A DNA stretch of 64,000 bases. Source: Przewalskia tangutica (taxonomy: Eukaryota; Streptophyta; Magnoliopsida; Solanales; Solanaceae). The stretch spans positions 86,241,676 to 86,305,675 of the forward strand of contig CM056728.1 in the NCBI GenBank assembly GCA_029844215.1. Reading direction: 5' to 3'. The position numbers and the translations under genes were made by a program. The notes under the pieces are model-generated. The model did no database searches. It was not told the origin of the DNA and was given only the letters and a program-made list of their open reading frames with translations. This document shows positions 1 through 11,175 of the stretch, piece after piece. Each line of letters starts with the position of its first letter. Within the stretch, counting starts at the first letter, position 1.

Positions 1-2285
1 GCTATCACAACAATCATAGGCAAGTTCAACATACTTTTAGACTTTCATTAACATGTAAATTGATTCACCATTTATATAAACTCAAGTATTCCCATTTTGT
101 GCCAATAATCCGGGTTTTAACCCTAAAGTACTACGTACTTAAATTCTTTCAAAAGATCCCTTTCTTTTTACAAAAGTCATACGATACCCATAGTATCAAA
201 AATAGAGTATTATTATTTCAAGTAAACAAAAACCATTTCCACACCTTCTTTTGAAATAACCCAAGACAATACCATGCTTACTTTTTAAACCAATTTAAGA
301 CAAAACCATGCCTTCTTTTTAAACCATTTTAAGACAAAACCATGCCTTTCTTTTAAACCAAAACACTTTAATTCCTCCAGTCTCCTTTCTTTTATAAATC
401 AAGTTCCTTACTTTGGAATTTAAGAAAAATCAGTACTTGTTATTAATGATCTTATTAAAGCAGCCATGATCTAGGAAATGTAATACAATTTTATCTTATC
501 TTAGCTTCTATGCAGATGGAGGTTTCTACTGGTTTTAATAATAATTAATTAGTCAATATATTTTTCCTTTATTAACGCTGCAGTGGTTTGTTCGATACTT
601 ATTCTCATTTCCGAAATCAATATAACTTATTCCTTTTAAAACCCAATTACCCATTTCTCATAAATGCGGTTTCACAACTTTTTAACACAAACCAAGTCCT
701 TACTAATTCACATCAAGTCATTTATAAGTCAAGTCTCTTATCTTTTAAAAAAAACCACAAACCATTTCTTTACCTACATAAAGTCGTTATAACTAACTTC
801 CCATAAAGCTATTATAACACTTTATGTTTTAAACCAACCAAATTCGTTTAGCACACACGTACGTCTACCGTACTACATAGTTCACAATAATCATGCTAGA
901 AAAGATAGGAAGAGGTTCACATACCTCGCGACGATTATCGATAATTAGCAAATAGCTCCAAAGTATTAAAGCCCTGCTAGCCTTTTCCACCCTTCAAGTA
1001 GAATACGCTACTCGTAGAACTTCAACCTATAAAGGTCACAAAATGTCTATCAACCTCTAGATCTCTTCGTAGAACAATTCTAAGTACAAGGTTTCTTATT
1101 CTACGGAAAATTCGAAGATTTCCTCCCCCCGCAACCACATAAATCTCTCCTCTATCAAGGCCCGCTACCAAGCCAACAACTCTGGGGGGTTACACGTCTA
1201 ACCGGACGTGTACAATTCTACTCCACAATAATACTACAAGTCTACTGTAAATACAGTCCAATGTAAATACAGTTCAATTCTTTATAATCATCCTTCCAAT
1301 ATGTCTTATACTCAATTCTAAACTACTACAATATGTAATATCCAATTACAATAGAGGGACATAGATCATTACCTCGATAAGCCCAAAATTATCCAAGATT
1401 ATAAGTCGATCCTGAGAAACGTTTAGCTCCTATTCTGCGCCCAAACCGCTCCAAGCAACCCTTAGAAGTTTCTAACAACTTCTCTTAAACACTTCACCAA
1501 CTATGAAGATTTTCCTGGGTTTCATTTTCATGACTAAAGGGATAAAGTTGTATTTCCGGGCTTTTAGTATAGAGGCAACTTTGGAATACTACAAGGGATT
1601 TTAGGCTAAGGTATATGGGATTATAACAATACTTGAAGAATTTTTCTACCCAAAGGGGGGGGGGGGGGGGTGTTTGGACGAGAACTACAAAAGGGTGGGA
1701 GTATACTTTTTTTTTTTTTTTTTTTTGCCTAAGAAACTATCTCAAGTGTGGATGAAATTAGTCTTGCACTCAAGTGGTATTTATAGAGAAATCAATGGTC
1801 AAGATCAAAGCAAGTGTATGGTGAGGATTAGGGACAAGTGTGTGTGGGTTCTTCCAACCAAATGTCCACCACAACCTTGAGACATGTGGCTAGCCACATG
1901 TCTCAAAAAACGTCCAAGGCCCCCTAATTTTCGGCCATAGGGCCACATGGGGTGCCATGTGTCGCCCTCCTACTCGTCCAAAATATTTCATCTTCCGAAA
2001 ATGCCCGTAATGCCAAAAATCTCGAAAATAAAGTGGGCCCTACAATCAGAATTCTTCCCGCGGGCCCCACGTGACCAATTCCGGAAAAATAAAATCCAAA
2101 ATTCTTAAATAATCCCAGAAGTCCGAATACCAAATCTGGGAATCCAATTCCCATTAACGAACCTTTTTCCTTCACAAAAATCGGAAACTTTTCCGTCGAA
2201 AAATCACATCTTTCTTTCCAAAATTACAATCGTATTCTCGTACGTACGTCCTCACATACATACCCTGGAACTACGGGGTGTAACA
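1..2285 (-). repeat. LTR1: 3' LTR of element A1, left end outside the window
   Basis: It ends at 2285 with the LTR boundary (sense strand TGTTACACCCCG) directly beside a polypurine tract. No TGTCACGAC boundary occurs to its left, so the window edge cuts it. It contains the sense-strand motif CACGTGGGGCCCGC (2060-2073), a TATA-like run near 1779-1786, a G run (about 1654-1670) and a T run (about 1706-1726). An AT-rich core includes the roughly 200-bp module at 430-600. Short reading frames in it are not conserved between LTR copies, so I call no genes here. It belongs to the same subfamily as the LTRs of element D, not to LTR2 or LTR3. Confidence 0.85.
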
Positions 2286-2299
2286 TTCTTCCCCCTTAG
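2286..2299 (-). other. Polypurine tract of A1
   Basis: The sense strand is a purine-rich run (CTAAGGGGGAAGAA) abutting the TGTTACACC start of LTR1. This is the expected primer for plus-strand DNA synthesis. The hairpin AACATTCG-GGA-CGAATGTT lies just upstream at 2301-2319. Confidence 0.85.
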
Positions 2300-2319
2300 A
2301 AACATTCGTCCCGAATGTT

Positions 2320-3190
2320 CTTTCTAAGTCTCCAAACACGCTTGTGTCGGTATAGTCTTCACTACCACACTTACAAAACCAATCATGCCACCCATGGCCA
2401 TAATATAACACACGCGCAAAAACTCAAATCCAAGCCAACGAGGAATCACCTCTAACATCACAAAAGCTTCCACCCATGGTCTAAAGGATACTCTCTTCGC
2501 ATCTTCACTTCATAACAAAATGATCTCTTTTATTTTGTTAACACACGTTCACTTCTTTCCTTACTCGTCATACCCTTCTCGTACACCCGAACTCTCTCTA
2601 GTACACGTACCATACTACACTATCGCTGGCTTTCAAAACTCGAGTCACTACCTCCAAACTTGGTCATTTTACTAGCCTCAAATTCCTTTAAGGCCATTCC
2701 CGGCCTTCACGATCCGATTCTGGTCGAACACATCCACGAACTCGTACAACGGTTACCTAAACTTGGGCCTTGCACCCTCGTAATCCTACCACCTGGCGGG
2801 ACCACCTCGAACTGACCCCACCTCATTCCGGGCCGCGGGTTGACCCGCGATCTGGCCTCAACCCGACCCGCTATCGCGCCAACTCTCTCGTTCCCCGATC
2901 CGGAACAATCTTACCTATACAAGTCATGAAAGCTACCACTTTCATCTTACACAACCCATGGAAATATCACACTAATACACCCTATGCATATAATAATGCA
3001 CTCCGAAAAGGATTATCTGCAAAATTCTTTACTCAAGACGGCCTTACATCTAAGGTCTCAACGTGTAGTATTCTAAGGTTCACACCTTCCATGTCTCCAT
3101 ACTTACCTTTTCAACCACCCATGTTTCTAATTTGCTATAAGCACAATGCTATACATACATAGCACTCAACAAAAAATTCATCATATCACA
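2320..3190 (-). other. Post-gag region of A1
   Basis: This stretch lies between the degenerate gag and the 3' hairpin and is shared with the other elements of the window. It holds the palindrome CGCGGGT-TG-ACCCGCG (2834-2849). No protease, reverse transcriptase or integrase motif is visible. An antisense frame of 130 codons (2770-3162, plus strand) has partial relatives in D, F and H, but it may reflect DNA conservation only. Confidence 0.6.
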
Positions 3191-3194
3191 CATA

Positions 3195-4357
3195 CTAGTC
3201 TCTAGAGGGTTAAGAATATACCAGAACTCATCGCTTTGCTTTCCTTTGCCGCTACCTGGTCGGACAATCCTTCGCAAAATGGCCCTGTCGGCCGCAAGTA
3301 TAGCAATCTCCCAAACTAGCACGACACTCCCCATAATGGGTTCTACCACATCGACTACACCGAGGTAGAGGTGGCTTCCTCAAACTAACACCCGTACTCC
3401 CTCGAAACTCAAACTCGAGCTCGACCGCCCCTCAATACCTGGATGCCGAAATCGCGGAGGACCACTCAGACCGAGGTGTATAACTAGATCTGGCCGAGGC
3501 GCCCTGTCTCCCGAAGTTATCAAGGACCTCGCTATCTCAGCCTCTTATGCTGATCTCGTCCTTACGCTTGCCTATACGTTCTCCATCCTCGCGCATAATC
3601 TCAGATACAGTGCAATGTCCATGCCCACAAGAGCTACTCTGTGCAACCTCCGCTAAATAATCATCAAGTCTCGTGACATATCGGTGCACCCTATCCTCCA
3701 TGTACGCCACTAATGCGGGACATACGGGCTAATGAGTCAAACTCTACGCCAGACTCCCAACCGACGCCTGCTCGCCTCAACGCGTAAATTGTTTACCCAC
3801 TCTCCTCATCCGGGAGGCAAGAAATGTGCAAAAATGCCTCGAGAACTCGTCCCAACCACCGGAAGCGCATGCTCCCGAGAGTTCCCGTGAATCAAACCAC
3901 GATCATTCAGATCACGCAGCCGATGCGAACCCAATATCACCGACTGCCTGCGAGGCCTTGATCACTCACGATCCAATGTAATCGCTTGATAAACTCACGA
4001 GGGTCATCCTCGCCTCGATCCATATAACACCGCGGATCAGAACTTAAGAAGTCCCAAGTCTCCAACTATCGTACTGGGTGCACTATCGTACCACCGGCCT
4101 CGCTCGTCTCAAGTCTCGCCATAAACCTAACTAGTAATCGCCATCTCCTTGTAACCCATATCCTCTGCTCGCCGCGGACCGAGGCTCGATATCGTGGCCT
4201 CGGAGCTACCGCCGCCGCTTCTAAAATCTGGGCCGGGCGCATCGTAGAATCCGCCGTCGTAGCACCACCTCGTAAAGATCGGCTCGTGCCTCGTAGCCCT
4301 CTGTGCTCCTACTCGCGCCGCTTTGCCTTCTCGGGCCTGGTTGCTTGCGTGAGGCAT
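3195..4357 (-). pseudogene. Degenerate gag of A1
   Basis: This is the capsid/nucleocapsid gene of a Ty3/gypsy-type retrotransposon, broken beyond use. Comparison with the intact gag of element B identifies it: the start region encodes MPHASNQAREGKAA where B has MPPRKATRAQMGKAA, the conserved EDMGYKEMA block follows, and the DNA of the CCHC zinc knuckle lies near 3250-3330. Frameshifts split the frame throughout, and the longest remaining piece is only 76 codons (4127-4357). It sits in the canonical place between the primer-binding site and the post-gag region. No pol gene follows. The decay is heavier than in B or D, which suggests an older insertion. Confidence 0.75.
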
Positions 4358-4471
4358 AATCGTAAAAGAATACGTCAGAGGGAGTCCAACTTACAACACA
4401 GCTCTAAGGCACGATCTCAGAGTGAGAAGAATGGAAACCAATCCTATATATCCTGTAGCCTCCTGATTATA

Positions 4472-4491
4472 GATGTGGTGCACAACACGCC
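4472..4491 (-). other. Leader hairpin with palindromic loop (A1)
   Basis: On the sense strand the loop palindrome GTGCAC is kept, but the stem reads GGCGTG/CACATC and has one C-A mismatch. It lies between the primer-binding site and gag, in the same place as in B, D, E, F and H. Confidence 0.5.
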
Positions 4492-4545
4492 GATAATCAA
4501 GACTCTACTAGATACGGTCTGTAGACACTTTCCGAGGATAACCTT

Positions 4546-4557
4546 GCTCTGATACCA
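4546..4557 (-). other. Primer-binding site, initiator Met tRNA (A1)
   Basis: The sense strand reads TGGTATCAGAGC, the usual plant site complementary to the 3' end of initiator Met tRNA. It starts four bases after the LTR2 end (GTCGTGACA). Confidence 0.9.
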
Positions 4558-4561
4558 CTTT

Positions 4562-6666
4562 TGTCACGACCCGACCTCGGGCCCGTGACTGGTGCCTTAC
4601 CCCGGGCACCCTAGTGATACAATTATCAGAGAAAATCAGCGGAAATAAAAACTTAAGCATGAATCAAGACATAAAATAAGCAATAGGCTAACCAAAACGG
4701 TTACCTTCCTGTATATATATATATATCAAAATTGAACAGTTAAAATCCTTTACAAACCCTGCCCACAACAATACTACAGACCTCTAAGAATGTAACAACA
4801 ACTATGACGGGACAGGGCCCCGCCATACCCCTGAATGTACAAGTACCTACAGTGACAGGGGACTATACCAAATGATAAGCCTCCGGAGAAACGGAGCTTC
4901 CAAAACGCTGAACTGCGATCCTATGAGTGAGGATCAACAACTGGTGTACCTCTACATGCGGCATGAACGCACTTCGGCGAGGTCAAGATAACATGTACCA
5001 AGTATGTGAAACTGAAAATACTGTAATGAAATCACATTTCATCATTTTATAAAATCATTTCGCAATAAGTAAACAGTTATGTCAAGTAAGGGGACGCATA
5101 TCCTCAAAATAATCACTCATACATAACTATGGGTCTCACGTCCATAATATCAATCATGCCCGTGGAACCCATTCCTCACTGCCGGCAGTACATGATGTAA
5201 AACAACACCCATATGTGAACTCAACACTAGATCCTGCTGCGTCATTAAACCGACGCTGGCAAGTAGTAGCAACTACCAGATCCGGCTAGTCATAAAACTT
5301 CCTGCCAAGTACTAAGCCAACTACTGGATCCAAACTACCACGCAATCGCCGAGGCAAGTATCTTAAGCTAGCGTACCAGAGCCTACCGTCTCACGAGATA
5401 TGACCGTGGCAAGTATCTTAAGATATCTACCAGAGCCTGCCGATACACGAGAAATGATCAGGACAAGTATCTAAAGTGTGCTCAGAACCACATGTACAAA
5501 TCAAGCCCGTGATTGTTCGTCACCGCGACAAGCTTCATGGATTAGCGTCCATGGACTAATAACATAACCCGGATTTAACCTCACAATGACCGCAAGCCCC
5601 AGATCTTACTCGGTATAAGCATGGCCATGAAACCATCCTCATCGACGCATACTCGGCCACCCATCGTGTCGGATGTCCAAAGGAAATAACAAGATAATAC
5701 TCAAAGTGGACGATACTCGTGGGCCACCCATCGTGTCGATGTCCAAAAGAAATAACCAGATAATACTCAAAGTGGACGCATACCCGTGGACCATCCAACG
5801 CGTCAATATGTCCAACAATCAATCAAATAGCCGGCCCTCCACCGAGAGACATGGTAGCACAAAATCAAACACTTGCACCACAACAAAGCTATCACCACAA
5901 GCATAGGCAAGTTTAAGGTACTTTTATTTTATGTCAACAATCCGGGTTTCAACCCCAAAATACTACATACTTTCATTCTTTCAAAAAGACCTCTTTTTAC
6001 GTAAAAGCCATATGATACTATCACTCGTAGTATCAAACACATTTTCTTTTCAAACCAAATTACTACACCTTCGTAAAATCCTTACAAGACTTTTAAAATC
6101 AAGTACTCTATACTTTTTAAACCAAGTGCTTTATAGTTTTAAGACAATATCAAGTATACTTTTAAAACCCCAGAAATTACTCTTTTCAAAACAAGTAACC
6201 CATACTTAAATCAAGTTACTTCTCCTTTTCCAAAATCAAGCCGTTTATAAGTAAAGTCTCTTATTTTAACTTCATAAAGTCGTTATAACTAACTTCCCAT
6301 AAAGCTATTATAACACTTTATGTTTTAAAATAAACCAAATTCATTTCTCACACGTCACGTCACCGTACTATATAGTTTACAACTATCATGCTCAAGAGTA
6401 TAGGAAGAATCACATACCTCTTCTGGCAATCCACAAGCCAAGTCGAGTATGCCGCGTGAAAATCCACCTATAATAACCACAATATATCTATCAACCTCTA
6501 GTTCTCTTCAGAGCATATTCTAAGTAAATAGTTCCTTATTCTACGGAAAATTCTAAGACCTCCCCGCAATCACATAAATAACCTCCCCTAACAAGGCTTG
6601 TTACCAAGCCAACAACTCCAAGGGGATTACACGTCTAACCAGACGTGTGCAATTCTGCCTCATAAT
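4562..6666 (-). repeat. LTR2, PBS-side part, split by element B
   Basis: It begins with the LTR boundary TGTCACGACCCG. It continues after element B at 16228: removing B and one copy of the ATAAT duplication gives the same sequence found uninterrupted in LTR3 near 21841. The first 200 bp or so match the D-type LTRs, while the rest matches LTR3, so the LTR looks recombinant. It contains degenerate minisatellite units at about 5250-5530 and two roughly 70-bp units at 5640-5810. No gene is seen. Confidence 0.85.
6662..6666. other. Target-site duplication of B, left copy
   Basis: ATAAT here matches ATAAT at 16228-16232, the 5-bp duplication expected of a Ty3/gypsy integrase. Confidence 0.9.
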
Positions 6667-7379
6667 TGTCACGACCCGATCCCGGGCCCGTGACTGGTGC
6701 CTTACCCCGGGCACCCTAGTGATACAACATCATAGAAAAATCAGCGGAAATAAAAACTTAAACATGAACAAGAGATATGATAATAAAGCAGGCCAACCAA
6801 ATGGTTACCTTCTTGTATATATAATTAAAAACTGGAACAGTTACATCCTTACAAACCCTGTCCACAACAGTACTACAGACCTCTAAGAGTTTTTATACAA
6901 CATGACGGGACAGGACCCCGCCATACCCCTGAATGTACAAGTACTTGCAGTGAGGACTATACCAAAAGATAAGCCTCCGAGAAACGGAGCTTCCAATACG
7001 CTGAGCGGTGACCCTACGAGCGAGGATCAACAATCGTGTACCTCACTGCGGCATGAACGCGGCCGGCGAGGTCGATACTGGCAGTACCAAGTATGTGAAA
7101 CTGAAAATACTGCAAATGAAATCATAGTAGTCTATATAAAGCAGGAGACATGTATGATAACCAAACTACAGTCCACAATAAATAAGCAGTCATGGAAGTC
7201 AGGGACTCACGCCCTCAAAGTCATCACTCAAATATAACTATGGGTCTCACGCCCTCAACCTCAATCATGCCCGTGGAATACCTTCCTCACTGCCGGCAGT
7301 CTATGATATAATAACACCAAGGAGTACACATGAACACCAAGTCCTACCTGAGTCATAAAACCGTACGAAAGCCAACTAC

Positions 7380-7800
7380 CAGATACCAAAACCGTACTAA
7401 CAATACTATACAACCAAACCACGAAGCTGATACGGGGCAAGTACGAAAGCCAACTACCAGATACCAAAGCCGTGTCACGTAGCTGACCGGGGCAAGTACG
7501 AGGGCTAACTACCAGATACCAAGGCCGTATCACGAGACTCCGCCACGATGCTGATACAGGGCAAGTACGAAAGCCAACTATCAGATACCAAAGCCGTGTC
7601 ACGTAGCTGACCGGGGAAAGTACGAGGGCTAACTACCAGATACCAAGGCCGTATCACGAGACTTCGCCACTAAACTGAACGGGGCAAGTGCGAAGGCTAA
7701 ATACCAAGTACCAAGGCCGAATCAGCCACGAGACGGGGCAAGTACGAAAGCCAACCACCAGATACCAAGGCCGAATCAGTAAAACCTCATGGAGAGCTAG
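7380..7800 (-). repeat. LTR minisatellite, 55-70 bp units
   Basis: About six to seven units share GGGGCAAGTACGAAAGCC followed by AACTACCAGATACCAA. Similar arrays lie in the other B LTR (13400-13830), LTR Z (23380-23850) and the F remnant (50180-50340). Confidence 0.85.
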
Positions 7801-9788
7801 TCCATGGAATAACACTATCAACAGGAGCGCACTGCGGAATTCTCCACGTCACCAAGACGCCCAAGTAATATCATAACAAATCAGCCGGCCCTCAATTGAG
7901 AGGCGGTGGTATAGAAATACAATACTAGCACGACAAGGCTATCACACGCAAACATAGGCAAGTTACACACAACTCAAGGTACTTTCATTTTATGCCAAAG
8001 TCCAGGTTTTAACCCCAAAGTACTACGTACGTTAAATTCTTTTTAAAAGATCCATTTCTTTTACAAGGGTCACCCGATGCCCGTATTATAAAAATAGAGT
8101 GACTAACATTTTTAAGTAAACCAAAACAACTTCCATACTTTCCTTTTTAAACCAAAAATACTTCTCCTTTTAAAATCAAGTTACAATGTTCTTTTCCAAA
8201 GTTCAAGTTTGTCTAATTTCAAATATTCACGTCCCTTATTTTCGAAAGATTTCATAGTTCATAGTCTTAATCACTTAATGACGTAATTCTCTTTTAAATC
8301 AATTCGAGCAACATATGCCTTATGTGGGAGCAGGTTATTCTTGTTTATAACAATCTTATTAAAGCAGCCATGATCTAGGAAATGTAATACAATTTTGTCT
8401 TTTCCTAGCTTCTATGCAGATGGAGGTTTCTACTGGTTTTAATATAATTACTTACTTGTCAATACATTTTCCTTTATTAACGCAGCAGTGGTTCGTTCGA
8501 TACTTATTCTCATTTCAAATCAAGAAACATTATTCTTTGAAAACCAAGTACTCATTACTCACGAATGAGGTTTCACACTTCTTAACAACTTTCATATCAA
8601 TTCAATTAAGTCAAGTCTCTTATCTTTTAAGATTAAGTCTCTTAACTTCTAAAATCAATAAACCATTCTTTTTATTTCTCTTAAGTCGTTATACCTAATT
8701 TCCCATAAAGCTAGTATAACTTTTAAACTTTCAAAACCAAGTATTACTCTTCTTTCAAAAACGATTCTTAATTCTTTTGAAATACTTCAAGATTCTTATT
8801 ATTTAAAACTCAAGTCAAAAGACATCGAAGTAAAACCACGTTCAGTTAACACACGTACGTCTACCGTACTATATATATATTCCTTTAAAATATCATGCTC
8901 AAGAGGATAGGAAGAATCACATACCTCGCGACGATTATCGACTATTAGCAAATAGCTCCAAAGTACTGTAATCCTGCTAGCCTTTTCCACCCTTCGAGTA
9001 GAATACGCTACTCGCAGTACTTCAACCTATAACGGTCATATAAGTCTATCAACGTCTAGACTATTCTGCAGAATAATTCTAGATACAGATTCCTTTATTC
9101 TACGGAAAATTGGGCAGCACTTCCCTACCCGCCAATCTACACAAGTCTACTGTAAATGCAGTCCTATGTAAGTACAGTTCAATCTTCTTTCTTTAATATT
9201 CTTCTGATGTGATTTCAATTCAATTCTCTTCTTTTATACCATCCTTCTATACGTCTTATACTCATTTCTATACTACTACAGTATGTAATTTTCAATTACA
9301 ATAGAAGGACAAGAGTATTTACCTTGATAAGCCCAAAATTATCCAAGTTTTAATGTCGATCCTGAGCAACGTTTAGCTCCTACTCTGGACGCTCCAACCC
9401 GCTCTAAACAACCCTTAGAAGTTCTACGCAACTTCTTCTTAATACTTCGACTCGCTATGAAGATTTCCTTAGGGTTTCGTTTAGTGGCTAAAGGAAGTAT
9501 AATAGTATTTCTGGGCTTTTAGTATAGGTGTAACCTTGGAATACTACAAGGTATTTGGGCCAAGGTATTTTGGAATAGTAACAATACTTGGAGAATACTT
9601 TTCTACCAAGGGGGGGGGGGGTGTGTTTTACGAAAACAACTCAAGGAAGGGGGGGGGGGGGGTTGTTTTCGGCCAAGGCTTCCCAAAGGGGGAGGGGGAC
9701 CTTGGACGAATACTACACTTAAGGGGGAGAGAGTTTTGAGACTTGGAAAATGATTTGTGGATGAAGATTTAGTCTTGCATTGGAGGGG

Positions 9789-9796
9789 TATTTATA
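9789..9796 (-). promoter_or_regulatory. TATA box, B 3' LTR
   Basis: The sense strand is TATAAATA, about 410 bp into the LTR and just upstream of the conserved leader. The matching site in the 5' LTR (15812-15819) is altered. Confidence 0.7.
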
Positions 9797-10204
9797 GGGC
9801 CTTCAATGGCCAAGATTTAGACAAGTGGGGGGCAAGTGGAGGGTGTGGATTTGCACAAGTTCCCCCTAGACATCTACTCCACAATTCACTCCAAACATTG
9901 ACCCATGGTTTAGGCCACAAAACATGCCACGAAATGAGCACCCAATCGGCCACCACAAACCGCCAACTTGAGGGTGACAAGTGTCGCCCTCTCGTTGGTC
10001 CAAAATATTCCATCTCTCGGAAAAATCCGCAAAAATTATAAATGTTGCAACCGTATTTTTCCCTTCGCAAAGTCCGGCAAACGTTTCGTCGGAAAACGAT
10101 TCTTTTCGCTAGTTGTGCACAAATTTCGACCCTTTGCCTACTTAAAGCTTAAACTTTTGTACGTACGCCCTCACGTACATACTCTGGAAATACGGGGTAT
10201 AACA

Positions 10205-10219
10205 TTCTCCCCTCCTTAG
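10205..10219 (-). other. Polypurine tract of B
   Basis: The sense strand CTAAGGAGGGGAGAA directly abuts the TGTTATACCCC start of the 3' LTR. The hairpin AACATTCG-GGA-CGAATGTT lies at 10221-10239. Confidence 0.9.
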
Positions 10220-10239
10220 AAACATTCGTCCCGAATGTT

Positions 10240-11175
10240 CCTTCTCAGGACGGATAACGATAAAGTTCCTCTTAACAAGTTGCCAATGCCACACCTGGCC
10301 ACAAAATAACACACGCGCAAAACCCAAATCCAAGCCAACGAGGAATCACTCCTACATCACAAAAACTCCCACCCACGGTCTAAAAGATATCCCCTTCGCA
10401 CCTTTACTTCACAACAAAATGATCATTTCTATTTTCTTAGCACATGTTCACTTCTTTCCTTACTCGTCGTACTTTCCTCGAACACTTGAACTCTTCTAGT
10501 ATACGTACCATACTTCAGTCATCACTTCAGTTCCCAAAATTTCTGGAGTTACTACCTCCAAACTTGGTCATCTTACTAGCCTCAATCTCCTTTAAGGCCA
10601 TTCCCGGCCTTCACGATCCGCTTCTGGTCAAACATGTCCACGAACTCATACGATGGTCATCTAAACTTGGGCCTAGCACCCTCGTGACCCTACCACCTAG
10701 CGGGACCACCTCGAACTGACCCCACCATACAACAGGCCGCGGGTTGACCCGCGAATGGTCCTCAACCCGAACCGCTATCGTGCCAAACACTTGTTCCCCC
10801 GATCCGGAACAATCTCACAAATCAAGTCACGAAAACCTAGTGGTCTTCTTAGCTCGACTACCCTCTCATTTTATACCACTCAGGGACTTATCACACAAAT
10901 ATATCCCACGTATACAATGCACCCCGACAAAGGTCAACATAAACATAGATCTTTTACTCGAGATGGCCTCGCATCTAAGGTCTCAACGTGTAATATTCTA
11001 AGGTTCATACCTTCCCTGTCCCCATACTTATCCTTTCAACTAACCATGTCTCTAAACCATAATATACACAACACTATCTGTACAAAGTACTCAACATATA
11101 ATAATCGTATCACGCATGCAAATCTCTAGAGGGTTAAGGATATACCTGGAAAAAAATAGGCGTTTCAAAGGACCG
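10240..11175 (-). other. Post-gag region of B
   Basis: About 0.9 kb between gag and the polypurine tract, without any recognisable pol domain. It holds the palindrome CGCGGGT-TG-ACCCGCG near 10737-10752. It also holds a block that on the sense strand encodes MALKEIEASKMTKFGGS near 10555-10605, which recurs in A1, A2, F and H. Confidence 0.6.
10444..10719 (+). other. Antisense frame of 91 codons, candidate only
   Basis: This frame runs opposite to element B. It has partial relatives at the same place in A2 (17625-17840) and D (38267-38509), sharing NLV-LLASISxKAxPGLxD and, in B and A2, KLGPxTLVTL. I recognise no protein family. A short sense frame crosses the same DNA, so conservation may be at the nucleotide level. 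I list it because it is open in three copies, not because I can show that it is translated. Confidence 0.25.

Larger units (their letters stand above)
6667..10204 (-). repeat. 3' LTR of element B
   Basis: It runs from TGTCACGACCC to TATAACA in plus orientation (TG...CA ends) and is 3538 bp long. In sense order it holds U3 with an intact TATA box (9789-9796), a conserved leader ending in AG/GT donor-like sites, an AT-rich core with the 200-bp module (8345-8530), and a minisatellite of 55-70 bp units. Reading frames within it are short and unsupported. Confidence 0.93.

Noticed and set aside
1924..2175. 83-codon frame at the U3 of LTR1 (also 16849-17223 and 22453-22725)
   Set aside because: Related frames recur because U3 is conserved DNA. 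They overlap the promoter motifs, lack a conserved start and have no known domain.
2770..3162. 130-codon plus-strand frame as a host gene
   Set aside because: It is antisense to the A1 post-gag region and shared by several element copies, so it is element sequence. I keep it only as part of the antisense-frame question.
7380..7800. Possible CRISPR-like array
   Set aside because: Units are directly contiguous 55-70 bp repeats without unique spacers, inside a plant LTR.
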